Source: Anaerolineae bacterium
Lineage (GTDB): Bacteria > Chloroflexota > Anaerolineae > Anaerolineales > Anaerolineaceae
Direction of reading: 5' to 3'
Assembly: GCA_011176685.1 (NCBI GenBank)
Contig: DUED01000006.1
Span: forward strand, 1-32,505
DNA: 32,505 bases
In this document: positions 7,126 to 15,610 of the stretch, piece after piece
Numbering within the stretch: position 1 is the first letter of the stretch
Layout: each line of letters begins with the position of its first letter
The notes under the pieces: model-generated
Databases searched by the model: none
What the model saw: only the letters and a program-made list of their open reading frames with translations
What the model was told of the DNA's origin: nothing
Position numbers and translations under genes: made by a program

Positions 7126-8814
7126 TCATTCACTCACATTTACAAGTAAGCTTTCCATTAACCACATTGATAAACCACAAACTATCAAAAGGATAGTCGC
7201 CATTACCATTGCCTGACCGTAATTCAAAGCTCCCGGCAGGTTTAAGTACCGGAAAATGGCAATCGGTATAGTAGGGATATCTGGACGGGTAAGGAAAGAA
7301 GTGGCACCAAATTCCCCTAAAGAAATCGTGAACGAGAAAATGGCACTAACTGCCACAGCACGTCCGATAATTGGCAAGTCGATATTACGCCAAACCTGGA
7401 AAGGAGAAGCGCCTAACGCTTTGGCAGCTTGACGCAGGGATTGCGGTATAGCTGCAAGTGCAGGCTGCAACACGCGTACAACAAACGGCAAAGATACTAA
7501 TGTGTGTACAATCGGGATAAGGAGTGGATAGTAATACAGCGCATTAGATAGCTGGGAGAAAGCAATTATAAAACCAAAGCCCATTGTCACTGCTGAAGTT
7601 CCCAAGGGAAGCATTAATAATGAATCCAGCCAAATGCTTTTTCTTTGAGTACGGGTAAGCGCTAATGCTGCCAGCATACCCAAAAAATCTGAGAGAACAG
7701 AAGCGCTCAGCGCATATATCATTGAATTACGCACAGCAGTGATGGGCGGCACATAAAACAAAGACTGCCTGCGATTGATGAATATTTCGCGATAGAAATC
7801 CAGTGTTAAACCTGAGGTGAATGATCCACGTCCACCTCGTACTGCCTCAAGCTGGGTCACGGATCGCAATCCCAAAGCAACGACCGGCAGCACTAATATC
7901 AGAACCAGCAAGAATATCATGCACATCGCAAAAATCTTGCTTCCATCACTCGACAGTCTTTTGACCCTTTCACCACGTAAGCGTGGCATAAATGGAGCCA
8001 TGGAAGCACCGCCCAGTTTGATTGAAAGAGCGGTTATGAGAAATGTGAACAATAACTGCAAAACACTGAGCAAACTCGCCAATGGGAAGTTCAGCATATG
8101 CATTGTTTGGATGTAGATTTCAACCTCGATAGTAGCAAACCGCGGTCCACCTAACAGCATGATAACGCCAAAACTGGTGAAATCAAATAAAAACACTAAT
8201 AAAATTGCTGACAGGATAGAAGGGAGCAGCAATGGAAAAACAACTTTCCAAAAATTCTGCCATTGAGATGCACCCAGCACCCGCCCGGCTTGCTCAAGGC
8301 GCAAATCTAGTTGCTGCCAGGCAGCGCTAACTACACGTATAACTACAGAGGTGTTATAAAAAATATGTGCTAATAGAATTGCATAAAGAGAATTCAATAA
8401 ATGAATCGGTGCTTCATTCAGACTAAAGATCTCCATCAAAATAAGATTGGCCCAACCTCGAGGTCCAATAAGTGCATTAAATCCTGCCGCCACAACTACA
8501 GTGGGCAAAATGAATGGCAGTGTTACCGCGATACGCAAGAGAGACTTGCCAGGAAACTCATAATGCGAAAAAAGATATGCGGCTGGTAAGCCCAGAAGCA
8601 CAGTGAAGAATGTGGATAGGACTGCCTGGTAGATCGTGAAACTAAGCGGGGTCCAAATTCTATTAATAAAATCTATATCCAGGATTATCCTATCTATCGC
8701 TTCTAGGATAAATTTAAAAACTGAAGCCAGCGGGTAAAAGTAAAAAACCGTTAAAAAAAGAAGGGGGATAATCCATAGTAGGATTCTGCCCCCTCCCTTT
8801 ATCTTTATAAGCAA
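7126..8814 (-). CDS. thiP: Thiamine ABC transporter permease, fused two-domain
   Basis: About 562 residues with roughly twelve membrane segments. Two MetI-type permease domains are fused in one chain, as in ThiP and FbpB. Each half has an EAA loop that contacts the ATPase: LEQAGRVLGASQWQNFWKV in the first and LRQAAKALGASPFQVWRNI in the second. The frame is open to an ATG at 8955, but that start would overlap the lipoprotein gene by about 130 nt and add a region unlike permeases. The TTG at 8814 lies 10 nt after the upstream stop and behind a weak AAAGAG; I prefer it, though the exact start is unsure. Neighbours are the binding lipoprotein before it and the ATPase after it. Confidence 0.85.
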   Translation of the reverse strand: MLIKIKGGGRILLWIIPLLFLTVFYFYPLASVFKFILEAIDRIILDIDFINRIWTPLSFTIYQAVLSTFFTVLLGLPAAYLFSHYEFPGKSLLRIAVTLPFILPTVVVAAGFNALIGPRGWANLILMEIFSLNEAPIHLLNSLYAILLAHIFYNTSVVIRVVSAAWQQLDLRLEQAGRVLGASQWQNFWKVVFPLLLPSILSAILLVFLFDFTSFGVIMLLGGPRFATIEVEIYIQTMHMLNFPLASLLSVLQLLFTFLITALSIKLGGASMAPFMPRLRGERVKRLSSDGSKIFAMCMIFLLVLILVLPVVALGLRSVTQLEAVRGGRGSFTSGLTLDFYREIFINRRQSLFYVPPITAVRNSMIYALSASVLSDFLGMLAALALTRTQRKSIWLDSLLMLPLGTSAVTMGFGFIIAFSQLSNALYYYPLLIPIVHTLVSLPFVVRVLQPALAAIPQSLRQAAKALGASPFQVWRNIDLPIIGRAVAVSAIFSFTISLGEFGATSFLTRPDIPTIPIAIFRYLNLPGALNYGQAMVMATILLIVCGLSMWLMESLLVNVSE

Positions 8815-8824
8815 GATTGCTCTT

Positions 8825-9868
8825 TCACTGCAAGACAGTCTCTCGCCAGGCTTCAATCCAATCTTCGCGATTAGATACGATCTGGTCAGAAGGTAAATAA
8901 GCAGGTTGATCAGGCACCTGCACATATTCAATGAATTCTGCAGGCAGCTGTGCATTGCGATTTACCGGGAATACAAACATATTCAAAGGAATATCCTCCT
9001 GAAACCGTACATCTAACATGAAGTCCACAAATTTTTCCGCCAGGTTGCGCTGCTTGGTTCCTTTGAGGATACCCACAAACTCAACCTGCCGATAACAGGC
9101 ATTAGGGCCGACAATTGAAGCAGTTGGGGCTTCATCGAGTGGTTCAGATGCATAAATAACCTCTACAGGCGGGCTGGTACCGTATGAGACCACCATGGGC
9201 TGTGCACCCTGCCCAGAGGAAGCGGAGAAATTAGTGTAATAAGCGGTTTCCCAGCTATTGACAATCACAACACCATTGTGCTTCAAATCCCGCCAGTAAT
9301 CCAAATAACCTTCCGTCCCATAATTCGCAATAGTCGCCAGCAAGAAAGCCAAACCCGGGGAAGAAGTGGCAGGATTTTCCACAACAAGCAGACCCTCATA
9401 TTCAGGTTTAGTTAAGTCATCCAGCACTTTTGGAATGGGCAGATCCTCTTCCTGAAAATATGCCTTGTCATAATTGATACATACATCACCGTAGTCAACC
9501 GGTAATGCACGCTTGGATGCATCCAACTTAAAAGCATCGGGGATTTCACTCAGCAAAGGAGAATCATAAGTCTCGAAGATGTCCTCCTCCAGCGCGCGTG
9601 AAAGGAAGGTGTTATCTACCCCATAAAAAACATCAGCAATTGGTGCCTCCTTGGTAAGGATGGCACGGTTTAGCGCGCTGCCTGCATCTCCGCTGAGCAC
9701 AAAATTCACCTTCACGTTGTTCTCGCGCTCAAATTCCGCGATGACTTCTTCACTAAGGGCAAAAGAATCATGCGTCATTACTGTGAGAGTGTCTGGTTCA
9801 ACAACGCATGCAGATAGCAACACCATCACCATCAGCACTATACTAATTATTCTTATCTTACTTTTCAT
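8825..9868 (-). CDS. thiB: Thiamine-binding periplasmic-type lipoprotein
   Basis: The 347-residue protein has a lipoprotein signal peptide: basic start, hydrophobic core and lipobox LLSAC with Cys21. The mature domain is a family 1 solute-binding protein of the ThiB type, with early LTVMTHDSFALSEEVIAEFE, then ADVFYGVDNTFLSRAL and a C-terminal FVFPVNRNAQLP. It would capture thiamine or its phosphates outside the membrane and deliver them to the fused permease. GGAGG sits 6-7 nt before ATG 9868. It is the second gene of the operon, 23 nt after the pyrophosphokinase gene. Related iron-binding proteins share the fold; the riboswitch and kinase make thiamine the better call. Confidence 0.88.
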   Translation of the reverse strand: MKSKIRIISIVLMVMVLLSACVVEPDTLTVMTHDSFALSEEVIAEFERENNVKVNFVLSGDAGSALNRAILTKEAPIADVFYGVDNTFLSRALEEDIFETYDSPLLSEIPDAFKLDASKRALPVDYGDVCINYDKAYFQEEDLPIPKVLDDLTKPEYEGLLVVENPATSSPGLAFLLATIANYGTEGYLDYWRDLKHNGVVIVNSWETAYYTNFSASSGQGAQPMVVSYGTSPPVEVIYASEPLDEAPTASIVGPNACYRQVEFVGILKGTKQRNLAEKFVDFMLDVRFQEDIPLNMFVFPVNRNAQLPAEFIEYVQVPDQPAYLPSDQIVSNREDWIEAWRETVLQ

Positions 9869-9891
9869 TTCGTACCTCCATTCACTATTTC

Positions 9892-10557
9892 TTAAAATTG
9901 GTTAGTTTTTTCTTCCATTTTCCGAGAATGGACACACAGCAAAAAACCGTGCTTGATGCTCACTTTGGAAAGGGTATTTTTTATCTCGTTGCTGATGCCG
10001 CGCGTTTTATATGGATATAATGTTTCATTATCAAGGGTAAATTTCAACCCTTCCGTAACAATGCCTTCCACTGGTCCCAGTAATGGCAAGAGTGAAACCG
10101 AGTCACCTGGATTGCCGTGGATCTCACAAGCATCTCTGATCAGAATGACTTCCTGTTTTCCGTCTTCAAAGCGGATATCATGTTTTTCGTATTGAGGCTG
10201 AAGCAACAAAAAAATATTACCTAGTGTTTGGTCAAGTCTACCCCCCAGTCCAGCAGCGATCATAATCGTATTAAAACCACGACTAATTACTTCCTGCAAA
10301 GCTAGCTCAAGATCAGTTTCATCCTTGTCACAGGGGAACTGGCTAATTTCTGCTTTTTGGCGTTCAAGGACAGTCCTTTCAGAAGCAGTCACAGAATCTA
10401 GGTCACCAATCACCAGATTGGGCTGCAGATGCAACCGTAGAATGTGATTCACTCCTCCATCAGCAGCTACAAGGAAATCATCTGGTTTCAAATACCGCAT
10501 CAATTCCTGCGGTTTTTTTAATTCCCCGTTAGCAAAAATAACTGCTCGCCTTTTCAT
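9892..10557 (-). CDS. thiN: Thiamine pyrophosphokinase
   Basis: The 221-residue protein matches thiamine pyrophosphokinase, which moves a diphosphate from ATP to thiamine to make TPP. Visible motifs: AADGGVNH (31-38), the metal-binding VIGDLDSV (49-56), KDETDLELAL (78-87), GGRLDQTLGN (105-114) in the first domain, and TRGISNE (185-191) in the C-terminal thiamine-binding sandwich. Length is normal for the bacterial enzyme. The ATG at 10557 directly follows the U-tract of the riboswitch hairpin, and its Shine-Dalgarno GAGGG lies within that hairpin. It is the first gene of the thiN-thiB-thiP-thiQ-DUF402 operon, matching import followed by activation of salvaged thiamine. Confidence 0.92.
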   Translation of the reverse strand: MKRRAVIFANGELKKPQELMRYLKPDDFLVAADGGVNHILRLHLQPNLVIGDLDSVTASERTVLERQKAEISQFPCDKDETDLELALQEVISRGFNTIMIAAGLGGRLDQTLGNIFLLLQPQYEKHDIRFEDGKQEVILIRDACEIHGNPGDSVSLLPLLGPVEGIVTEGLKFTLDNETLYPYKTRGISNEIKNTLSKVSIKHGFLLCVHSRKMEEKTNQF

Positions 10558-10582
10558 AAAAAATCCCTCTGCCAGAGAGGGA
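10558..10582 (-). terminator. Riboswitch terminator/SD-sequestering hairpin
   Basis: On the minus strand, TCCCTCT (10582-10576) and AGAGGGA (10570-10564) form a perfect 7-bp stem with a 5-nt loop, followed by six T (10563-10558). The 3' arm is also the Shine-Dalgarno sequence of the pyrophosphokinase gene, and the T-run ends at its ATG. The element could therefore stop transcription, block translation, or do both. The stem is short for a strong terminator. Confidence 0.75.
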
Positions 10583-10598
10583 GGGGTCTGCTTTATTC

Positions 10599-10685
10599 TC
10601 CCTCCGCCGGCATTATCCGGATCAGGTTTTACGGGTCAAGGACTTTTGCATCCTCTTCTCAGCCTTTTAATTCAGGCTCCCCGGC
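10599..10685 (-). promoter_or_regulatory. TPP riboswitch (THI element) aptamer
   Basis: The minus strand carries the hallmark THI-box blocks in order: GGGGAGCC, GGCTGAGA, a variable arm, GACCCGT, ACCTGATCCGGATAATGCC, then GGCGGAGGGA. These form the pyrimidine-sensing and pyrophosphate-sensing helices of the TPP aptamer. It lies between the promoter and the thiamine pyrophosphokinase gene. Its 3' end (GAGGGAG, 10604-10598) can pair perfectly with CTCCCTC (10583-10577), which would break the downstream hairpin. Without TPP this alternative pairing would leave the genes on; with TPP the hairpin would form and turn them off. The block match is near-diagnostic; the switching mechanism is inferred. 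Confidence 0.95.
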
Positions 10686-10693
10686 TTTTCTAC

Positions 10694-10702
10694 AGTATAT
10701 CA
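10694..10702 (-). promoter_or_regulatory. Extended -10 promoter of the thiamine operon
   Basis: On the minus strand TGATATACT matches the extended -10 pattern TGnTATAAT with one difference. No good -35 box is visible, as is common for extended -10 promoters. The predicted transcription start is around 10687, immediately before the TPP aptamer. Confidence 0.65.
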
Positions 10703-10799
10703 CACTTAATTTCCTTTCTTCTTCTGGAAAGAGAATGAAGGTAATGAGATTTTATGAATAAGCTCTCTACTCATCAACTACCCCCTGAATTTAGAATAA

Positions 10800-11438
10800 T
10801 TAATCCATAACGGATGCGGTGATATTGAAAACGCAGGCGTAGTCACCTCGTGCTGTGCATTGCAATTCTTCGACCGTGTAGTTCTTGCGGTTGTCAAGCC
10901 ATTCTAGCAATGCAACCAGCAACCCACGTACGAAAAAGCACCAGCGAACTTCACAATCTGCTGCAATTAACCAATTCGATTCCAATGAAAATTCCCAATG
11001 GTTCTTCTCAATGTCCTGCGCGAGGACATTACTCTTTGTCTGATTCGCCAATAATGTTGCTAGCGCATCCAGTCCTGACTGCATTTTCTGTTGGAAGGGT
11101 GCAATGCGCTGTTCCAGTGACCCAACTAACTGAATTTCCTCAAAATTATTTCGAAGATAATGGAGTGTAGCTTCCCCAATCTTCCACAGAATCCCGTTAC
11201 CGCTGCGCTTGCCATATCTTTTTTCTAATGCCTCACTAAAGTCATTTAATTGATTTTGATCAAGACCCTTTAAAAACTTTACTTTAGAGAAATCATCACC
11301 TTCTAGAGGAATATAAGCTTTTTCAAGGATAGTACGAGTATCAGCGAAACCAAGGATCTCCACTATTCCTTCCAGTATCGCCTGGCTAAACCTCATAGAA
11401 AACACCACTGAGTTTTCCTGTTGGCGCACCTCAGTCAT
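10800..11438 (-). CDS. V4R (4-vinyl reductase-like) domain protein
   Basis: The 212-residue protein ends in a V4R domain: about residues 150-206 contain WEFSLESNWLIAADCEVRW, a helix, then EELQCTARGDYACVFNI with the typical Cys-x-x-x-Gly-x-x-x-Cys-x-Phe spacing (Cys194, Cys202). V4R domains bind small hydrophobic or tetrapyrrole-like ligands and occur in BchJ-type proteins and ligand-sensing regulators. No DNA-binding or enzyme domain is clear in the N-terminal part. I start it at ATG 11438 because GGAG precedes it by 7 nt; the frame is open to 11510 but those residues look non-coding. It is divergent from the XPB-associated gene with 84 nt between starts. The ligand is unknown. Confidence 0.65.
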   Translation of the reverse strand: MTEVRQQENSVVFSMRFSQAILEGIVEILGFADTRTILEKAYIPLEGDDFSKVKFLKGLDQNQLNDFSEALEKRYGKRSGNGILWKIGEATLHYLRNNFEEIQLVGSLEQRIAPFQQKMQSGLDALATLLANQTKSNVLAQDIEKNHWEFSLESNWLIAADCEVRWCFFVRGLLVALLEWLDNRKNYTVEELQCTARGDYACVFNITASVMD

Positions 11439-11522
11439 ATAGCTTCTCCACTGATTGTGGTGAGCTTGAGTATAATCTAACCACAACCTACACGCAAATA
11501 TACCACGCATTCTTCAAAGCTT

Positions 11523-13154
11523 ATGCCCAAGCTAATTGATCTGCTAAGAAACCATGAACCCGATATCCGCGAAGGCATTGCGGAAGCATGGGGTTTTTCA
11601 CTCAGCGACCCAGATAACGAACAGGAACTGGCAGAGCTAAGTAAAAAAATACTCCATAAAGACCAATTTCAGGAAGTTTTTGAATCACTGCCAGATCCCA
11701 GTAAGAAAATACTAATCAACCTTGTACAGATCAGGCATATGCCATGGATCCAATTCAGCCGAAAATTTGGCCAAGTGCGTATTATGGGATCTGGGCAACG
11801 TGAACGAGTACGTCCTGACCTGCATCCCAAATCACCAGTTGAAGTTTTGTGGTATTACGGTTTGCTTGGGAGAGCATTCTTTGACCTCCCTCCTGAACCA
11901 CAGGAATTCGCATTTGTTCCCGATGATGTTCAAGCACTAGTTGCCCCATCTAACGTTATGCAAGAAAAAGCACTAGGACGAAAAGCAACCAAAAAAGAAG
12001 CTTCTTTTATTTATCCGATCAACGACCGTATATTGGATCATACTTGCACCTTATTGGCTGGCCTGCGGTCGGGTTGTAAATTTGAGGAAATCAAACTCCA
12101 AAAACCTGCGATTCCCCCAAGAGCGCTAGCATCTTTGTTAATTAGCGTAAACATCCTTGCTAAAAATCACCAGCTAAACTCCGAAAAGACTAAAGCACAC
12201 TTAAAAACAAATAGAGGCACAGCACTAGCTTCCTTAGCAAGCACATGGCTGCACAGCAAGGATTTTAATGAGCTACGGCTCTTGCGTGGACTGGTATTCG
12301 AGGGCAAGTGGCAAAACAATCCCCTGCAAACCCGAAAAACCATCCTGGGTTGGCTGCAGCACATTCCCGCCAACACCTGGTGGAATATTAAGAGCTTCAT
12401 TTCTGACGTACAAGTTAGGCAACCAGATTTTCAGCGTCCAGCCGGGGATTATGATTCATGGTTCATTCGCGACGAATCCAGCGGCAAATATCTACGCGGC
12501 TTTTCCAACTGGGAAAAAGTTGAAGGTAGGCTCTTACGCTTTATCATTACCGGGTTAATGCATTGGCTGGGCTTCATTGATCTCGCCTCTCATATTAAAG
12601 ATCGTGCGCCCACCGCATTTCGCTGGTCGTCATGGTCACAAAAGCTTTTCCAGGGACTACCCCCAGAGGGGTTTGCTAAAGAAAATAGTAAAATAACTGC
12701 TACCTCTGATGGAAAGCTGCGAGTAAGCAGGTTGGTACCCAGAGTAGTACGCTACCAAATCGCTCGCTTCTGCGAATGGGAAGGCGAAAAGAGAAAAAAT
12801 TATATTTATCGAATAACAGCACTATCCCTAAAAAAAGCAGCAGCGCAGGGATTAAACGTTAAGCACCTTCAGTCGCTGCTCAGCCGATACGCCAAGCAAC
12901 CTCTCATGCCATCTCTATTGCAGGCACTTCAACGATGGCAAAAGTATAGCCTGCAAGTCTCATTCAAACAAGGCGTGCTATTATGCGTGCATGATAAAGT
13001 CATCCTTGAAAAGCTGATGAAAAGCCATTCTAAACGCTACATAATTGAAATACTTAATTCACGTACAGCTTTGATCAAGGCAGGTTGTATGGAAATTATC
13101 CAGGCAACTCTTACTGAATTAGGTTACTTGTCGGAAATCGAACTACAATTATAA
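11523..13154 (+). CDS. Probable XPB/Ssl2-type helicase-associated domain protein
   Basis: The 543-residue protein has no helicase Walker motifs. Its layout resembles proteins with the XPB/Ssl2-like N-terminal (helicase-associated) domain found in Actinobacteria and Chloroflexota: a winged-helix-like start, a segment [18 protein letters not shown] followed by [13 protein letters not shown] (about residues 95-135), and a C-terminal module ending in [20 protein letters not shown], like the second half of that domain. There is no signal peptide or membrane helix, so it is cytoplasmic. The start ATG at 11523 has no evident Shine-Dalgarno. The family assignment is by overall look and is only moderately secure; the function is unknown, perhaps DNA repair or regulation. 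Confidence 0.5.
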   Translation: MPKLIDLLRNHEPDIREGIAEAWGFSLSDPDNEQELAELSKKILHKDQFQEVFESLPDPSKKILINLVQIRHMPWIQFSRKFGQVRIMGSGQRERVRPDLHPKSPVEVLWYYGLLGRAFFDLPPEPQEFAFVPDDVQALVAPSNVMQEKALGRKATKKEASFIYPINDRILDHTCTLLAGLRSGCKFEEIKLQKPAIPPRALASLLISVNILAKNHQLNSEKTKAHLKTNRGTALASLASTWLHSKDFNELRLLRGLVFEGKWQNNPLQTRKTILGWLQHIPANTWWNIKSFISDVQVRQPDFQRPAGDYDSWFIRDESSGKYLRGFSNWEKVEGRLLRFIITGLMHWLGFIDLASHIKDRAPTAFRWSSWSQKLFQGLPPEGFAKENSKITATSDGKLRVSRLVPRVVRYQIARFCEWEGEKRKNYIYRITALSLKKAAAQGLNVKHLQSLLSRYAKQPLMPSLLQALQRWQKYSLQVSFKQGVLLCVHDKVILEKLMKSHSKRYIIEILNSRTALIKAGCMEIIQATLTELGYLSEIELQL

Positions 13155-13200
13155 TGAATTCAGAGCAATCACAATTATTTCCAAAAAAAATGAGGTGAAG

Positions 13201-14382
13201 ATGGCAAAACGATTTGATTGGATTCGAAAAGAGATAAAGGAATTAAAAAGTTCAGGGTTTTATAACAAAATCCGCAGACTGAGTTCACCACAGGGTGCCT
13301 GGTTGGTGGTTGATAGTCGTAAAGTACTCAATTTCTGCTCCAATAACTACCTGGGATTGGCAAATCACCCACGCATGATAAGAGCAGCCAAAGAAGCTAT
13401 GGATCAATATGGGGTTGGTCCTGCAGCAGTAAGAACTATTGCGGGTACGATGGACATCCACCTTGAACTGGAGCAGCGTGTGGCAGCTTTCAAGAATGTC
13501 CAAGCTGCCATTAGCTTTCAGTCTGGTTTTGCTGCTAACATGGGCACCATTCCAGCGTTGGCAGGTAAAGAGGATGCCATTTTTTCAGATGAACTCAACC
13601 ACGCCAGCATCATAGACGGCTGCCGCCTTTCTGATGCAAGAATAGTCCGTTACAGTCACTGTAACCCCACGCAACTCGAGCAAGTTATCAAAGAAAATGA
13701 GGGCACTTATCGCCGCGGGTTAATCGTCACCGATGGTGTATTTAGTATGGATGGTGACGTTGCACCATTGGATAAAATTTACAAAATTGCGGAAGCCAAT
13801 GACATCTTGCTAATGGTGGACGATGCCCATGGCGAGGGAGTATTAGGCAAGGGTGGGCGTGGAATTGTTGACCATTTCAACTTGCATGGCAAGGTAGATA
13901 TTGAAGTGGGAACATTTTCCAAGGCGTTTGGTGTAGTAGGTGGCATAGTTGCAGGTAACGCTAATGTAGTTGAATGGCTCAGCCAGCGCGGGCGACCTTT
14001 CCTGTTCTCCAGCGCAGTTACCCCGCAGGATGTTGCAGCCTGTATTGCGGCTATTGACATCCTTGAAGAATCTACAGAACTAGTAGATCGGTTATGGGAT
14101 AACGCCAACTACTTTAAAAAGGAGATGTCCAAGCTGGGCTTCGACACCGGCAAGAGTCAGACCCCCATTACACCAGTTATGCTAGGTGAAGCGCCATTGG
14201 CACAGCAATTCAGCCGCGATCTGTTTGAAGCTGGTATTTTCGCCACATCCATCGGCTTCCCCACTGTCCCCAAAGGTAAAGCACGTATTCGCGTGATGAT
14301 TTCCGCAGCTCACAACAAAGAAGACCTCAATAAAGGATTAGGAGCTTTTATGAATGTTGGCAAGTCACTGGGAGTAATTTAG
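13201..14382 (+). CDS. kbl: Glycine C-acetyltransferase / AONS-family PLP enzyme
   Basis: A 393-residue fold-type I PLP enzyme of the alpha-oxoamine synthase family. Most likely it is 2-amino-3-ketobutyrate CoA ligase, interconverting 2-amino-3-oxobutanoate plus CoA with glycine plus acetyl-CoA. Motifs: [14 protein letters not shown] (44-57), [13 protein letters not shown] (128-140), [10 protein letters not shown] (207-216), and the PLP lysine Lys241 in [13 protein letters not shown] start at ATG 13201 because GAGG (13192-13195) sits 5 nt upstream; an in-frame GTG at 13195 overlaps that site. No threonine dehydrogenase or biotin gene is adjacent, so 8-amino-7-oxononanoate synthase activity (bioF) is a real alternative. 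A terminator follows 18 nt after the stop. Confidence 0.85.
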   Translation: MAKRFDWIRKEIKELKSSGFYNKIRRLSSPQGAWLVVDSRKVLNFCSNNYLGLANHPRMIRAAKEAMDQYGVGPAAVRTIAGTMDIHLELEQRVAAFKNVQAAISFQSGFAANMGTIPALAGKEDAIFSDELNHASIIDGCRLSDARIVRYSHCNPTQLEQVIKENEGTYRRGLIVTDGVFSMDGDVAPLDKIYKIAEANDILLMVDDAHGEGVLGKGGRGIVDHFNLHGKVDIEVGTFSKAFGVVGGIVAGNANVVEWLSQRGRPFLFSSAVTPQDVAACIAAIDILEESTELVDRLWDNANYFKKEMSKLGFDTGKSQTPITPVMLGEAPLAQQFSRDLFEAGIFATSIGFPTVPKGKARIRVMISAAHNKEDLNKGLGAFMNVGKSLGVI

Positions 14383-14400
14383 CACTTCCTTTTATTAGCA

Positions 14401-14432
14401 AAAGCCCGCCGTAAATTGAGGCGGGTTTTCTT
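14401..14432. terminator. Bidirectional intrinsic terminator
   Basis: CCCGCC (14405-14410) pairs with GGCGGG (14420-14425) across a 9-nt loop. Upstream AAAG and downstream TTTTCTT give a T-run on the plus strand, and CTTTTG on the minus strand. It lies between the kbl stop and the convergent small gene at 14452, so it can end transcripts from both sides, including the long surface-glycan locus. Confidence 0.85.
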
Positions 14433-14451
14433 CTAGCTTTTATAAAATATA

Positions 14452-14796
14452 CTATTCCTTACTTTTAAAACCAGCATCAATTACGTTCTGTTCAGCACTC
14501 TTGTCAGAAGACGGACTTCCCTTTAGAACCATCTTATGTTCATTAACGACCCCCTGCGGACAAAGCTGTATGAAAAGTTCCATACCAGCATAGATAACAA
14601 CAGCATCATCGATAGGGCCAAAGAGAAAGTCCAATGGCATAATTAAATAAATTAGTGTACCGATGGGGATTAACTTCAAAAGCATATCCACGCGCTTATC
14701 ACCAATCAAGCATAACATTAAGCGAAATTTAAACAATATATCCCTGAAAAGTCCGGTGCCCTCGGGTATTTTTTTAGATGTAGAACCATTAGACAT
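14452..14796 (-). CDS. Small DUF1232-like membrane-associated protein
   Basis: The product has 114 residues. A central hydrophobic segment, KLIPIGTLIYLIMPLDFLFG followed by PIDDAVVI, resembles DUF1232 (YkvA-like) proteins, which share a helix, a Pro-x-Asp turn and an Asp-Asp. Family function is unknown. The termini are polar and probably flexible. I use ATG 14796, which has GGAGG about 6 nt upstream; a TTG at 14808 would overlap that ribosome-binding site. It is the last gene on the minus strand before the bidirectional terminator, 33 nt after a glycosyltransferase. No role in glycan assembly is evident. Confidence 0.6.
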   Translation of the reverse strand: MSNGSTSKKIPEGTGLFRDILFKFRLMLCLIGDKRVDMLLKLIPIGTLIYLIMPLDFLFGPIDDAVVIYAGMELFIQLCPQGVVNEHKMVLKGSPSSDKSAEQNVIDAGFKSKE

Positions 14797-14829
14797 ACTC
14801 GCCTCCAATATCTTTTAATAAAAGTATTT

Positions 14830-15606
14830 TTAGTCTCTGAATAAACATTTACGGCGCCAATTTATTAATGGTGCGGTTAATTTGCGTATCCAATATTTTA
14901 TTACAATTAGTGCAAAACGTGAACCGCCATTACGGTAGTGTACTCGCAGCATCTCTGGCCAGCAACGGTCATCAGCAGCAATAGTTTTAGTATCAGAATA
15001 CAAGCGGAAGTTAGCCCAAAGCCGTGGACTATATATCAACGGCGCATTATTTGCAAGCCGCACCCATAAATCATAGTCCATAGCGAAATAAAAACTTTCA
15101 TCTAACGGACCGATCTTCCGCCAAAGGTCCGCACGGAAGAAAGTTGCCTGCTGGGGAATATGCACATATCCACGTTTAAGGCGCTTGAGATCCGTTTGAC
15201 GCGCAGGAAAATGTCCTATGATACGCCCATGTTCATCAATAAAATTTACATTCCCATATACCATGGCAAATTGTGAATGCTCTTTGAAAAAAGCAATTAT
15301 CTCAGAAATTGCCCCTGGCAAGTAAGTATCATCCGAGTTCAACCAAGCAAAAATATCACCTTTGGCATGCGCAAAACCCTTGTTGATGGCTGCTGTTTGC
15401 CCACAATCAGCCTCAGAGATCCACCAGGCTAATCGATTGGCGTATTTTCGGATGATCTCCACACTGCCATCGGTAGACCCACCATCCACAATAATATATT
15501 CCAGTTTAGGGTAATCCTGGTCTAGAACGGATTTAATCGTTTCCTCTAAAAAGCACGCTTGATTGAAAGAGGGGGTCACAATTGAAACCAACGGGTAATC
15601 TATCAT
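14830..15606 (-). CDS. Family 2 glycosyltransferase
   Basis: The 258-residue protein is a cytoplasmic GT-A enzyme. Motifs: PLVSIVTPSFNQACFLEETI (5-24), the nucleotide-binding VDGGSTDGS (40-48), GQTAAINKGFAHAKGD (69-84) and the metal-binding AWLNSDD (87-93). A later DLWVRLANNAP segment is usual for this GT2 subgroup. The start ATG at 15606 lies 4 nt after the stop of the membrane protein gene, with a weak GAG eight bases before it; an upstream extension in the same frame overlaps that gene and looks spurious. It resembles the GT2 at 21004-21930 through most of its first 95 residues. The sugar and acceptor are unknown. Confidence 0.88.
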   Translation of the reverse strand: MIDYPLVSIVTPSFNQACFLEETIKSVLDQDYPKLEYIIVDGGSTDGSVEIIRKYANRLAWWISEADCGQTAAINKGFAHAKGDIFAWLNSDDTYLPGAISEIIAFFKEHSQFAMVYGNVNFIDEHGRIIGHFPARQTDLKRLKRGYVHIPQQATFFRADLWRKIGPLDESFYFAMDYDLWVRLANNAPLIYSPRLWANFRLYSDTKTIAADDRCWPEMLRVHYRNGGSRFALIVIKYWIRKLTAPLINWRRKCLFRD

Positions 15607-15610
15607 AATA

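Noticed and set aside
8815-8955. N-terminal extension of the thiP permease from ATG 8955
   Set aside because: It would overlap thiB by about 130 nt and adds residues unlike ThiP; the membrane domain begins after the thiB stop.
5563-10557. Iron or molybdate importer instead of thiamine
   Set aside because: The transporter protein families overlap, but the TPP riboswitch and thiamine pyrophosphokinase in the same operon favour thiamine.
11471-11476. Plus-strand TATAAT upstream of the XPB-associated gene
   Set aside because: No -35 box at proper spacing was found, and it lies 46 nt from the start codon; not strong enough to call.
11439-11510. N-terminal extension of the V4R protein
   Set aside because: ATG 11438 has a good GGAG site; the extension lies in the divergent intergenic region.
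13190-13198. Three-codon ATG-AGG-TGA frame before kbl
   Set aside because: It coincides with the Shine-Dalgarno of kbl and is most simply chance.
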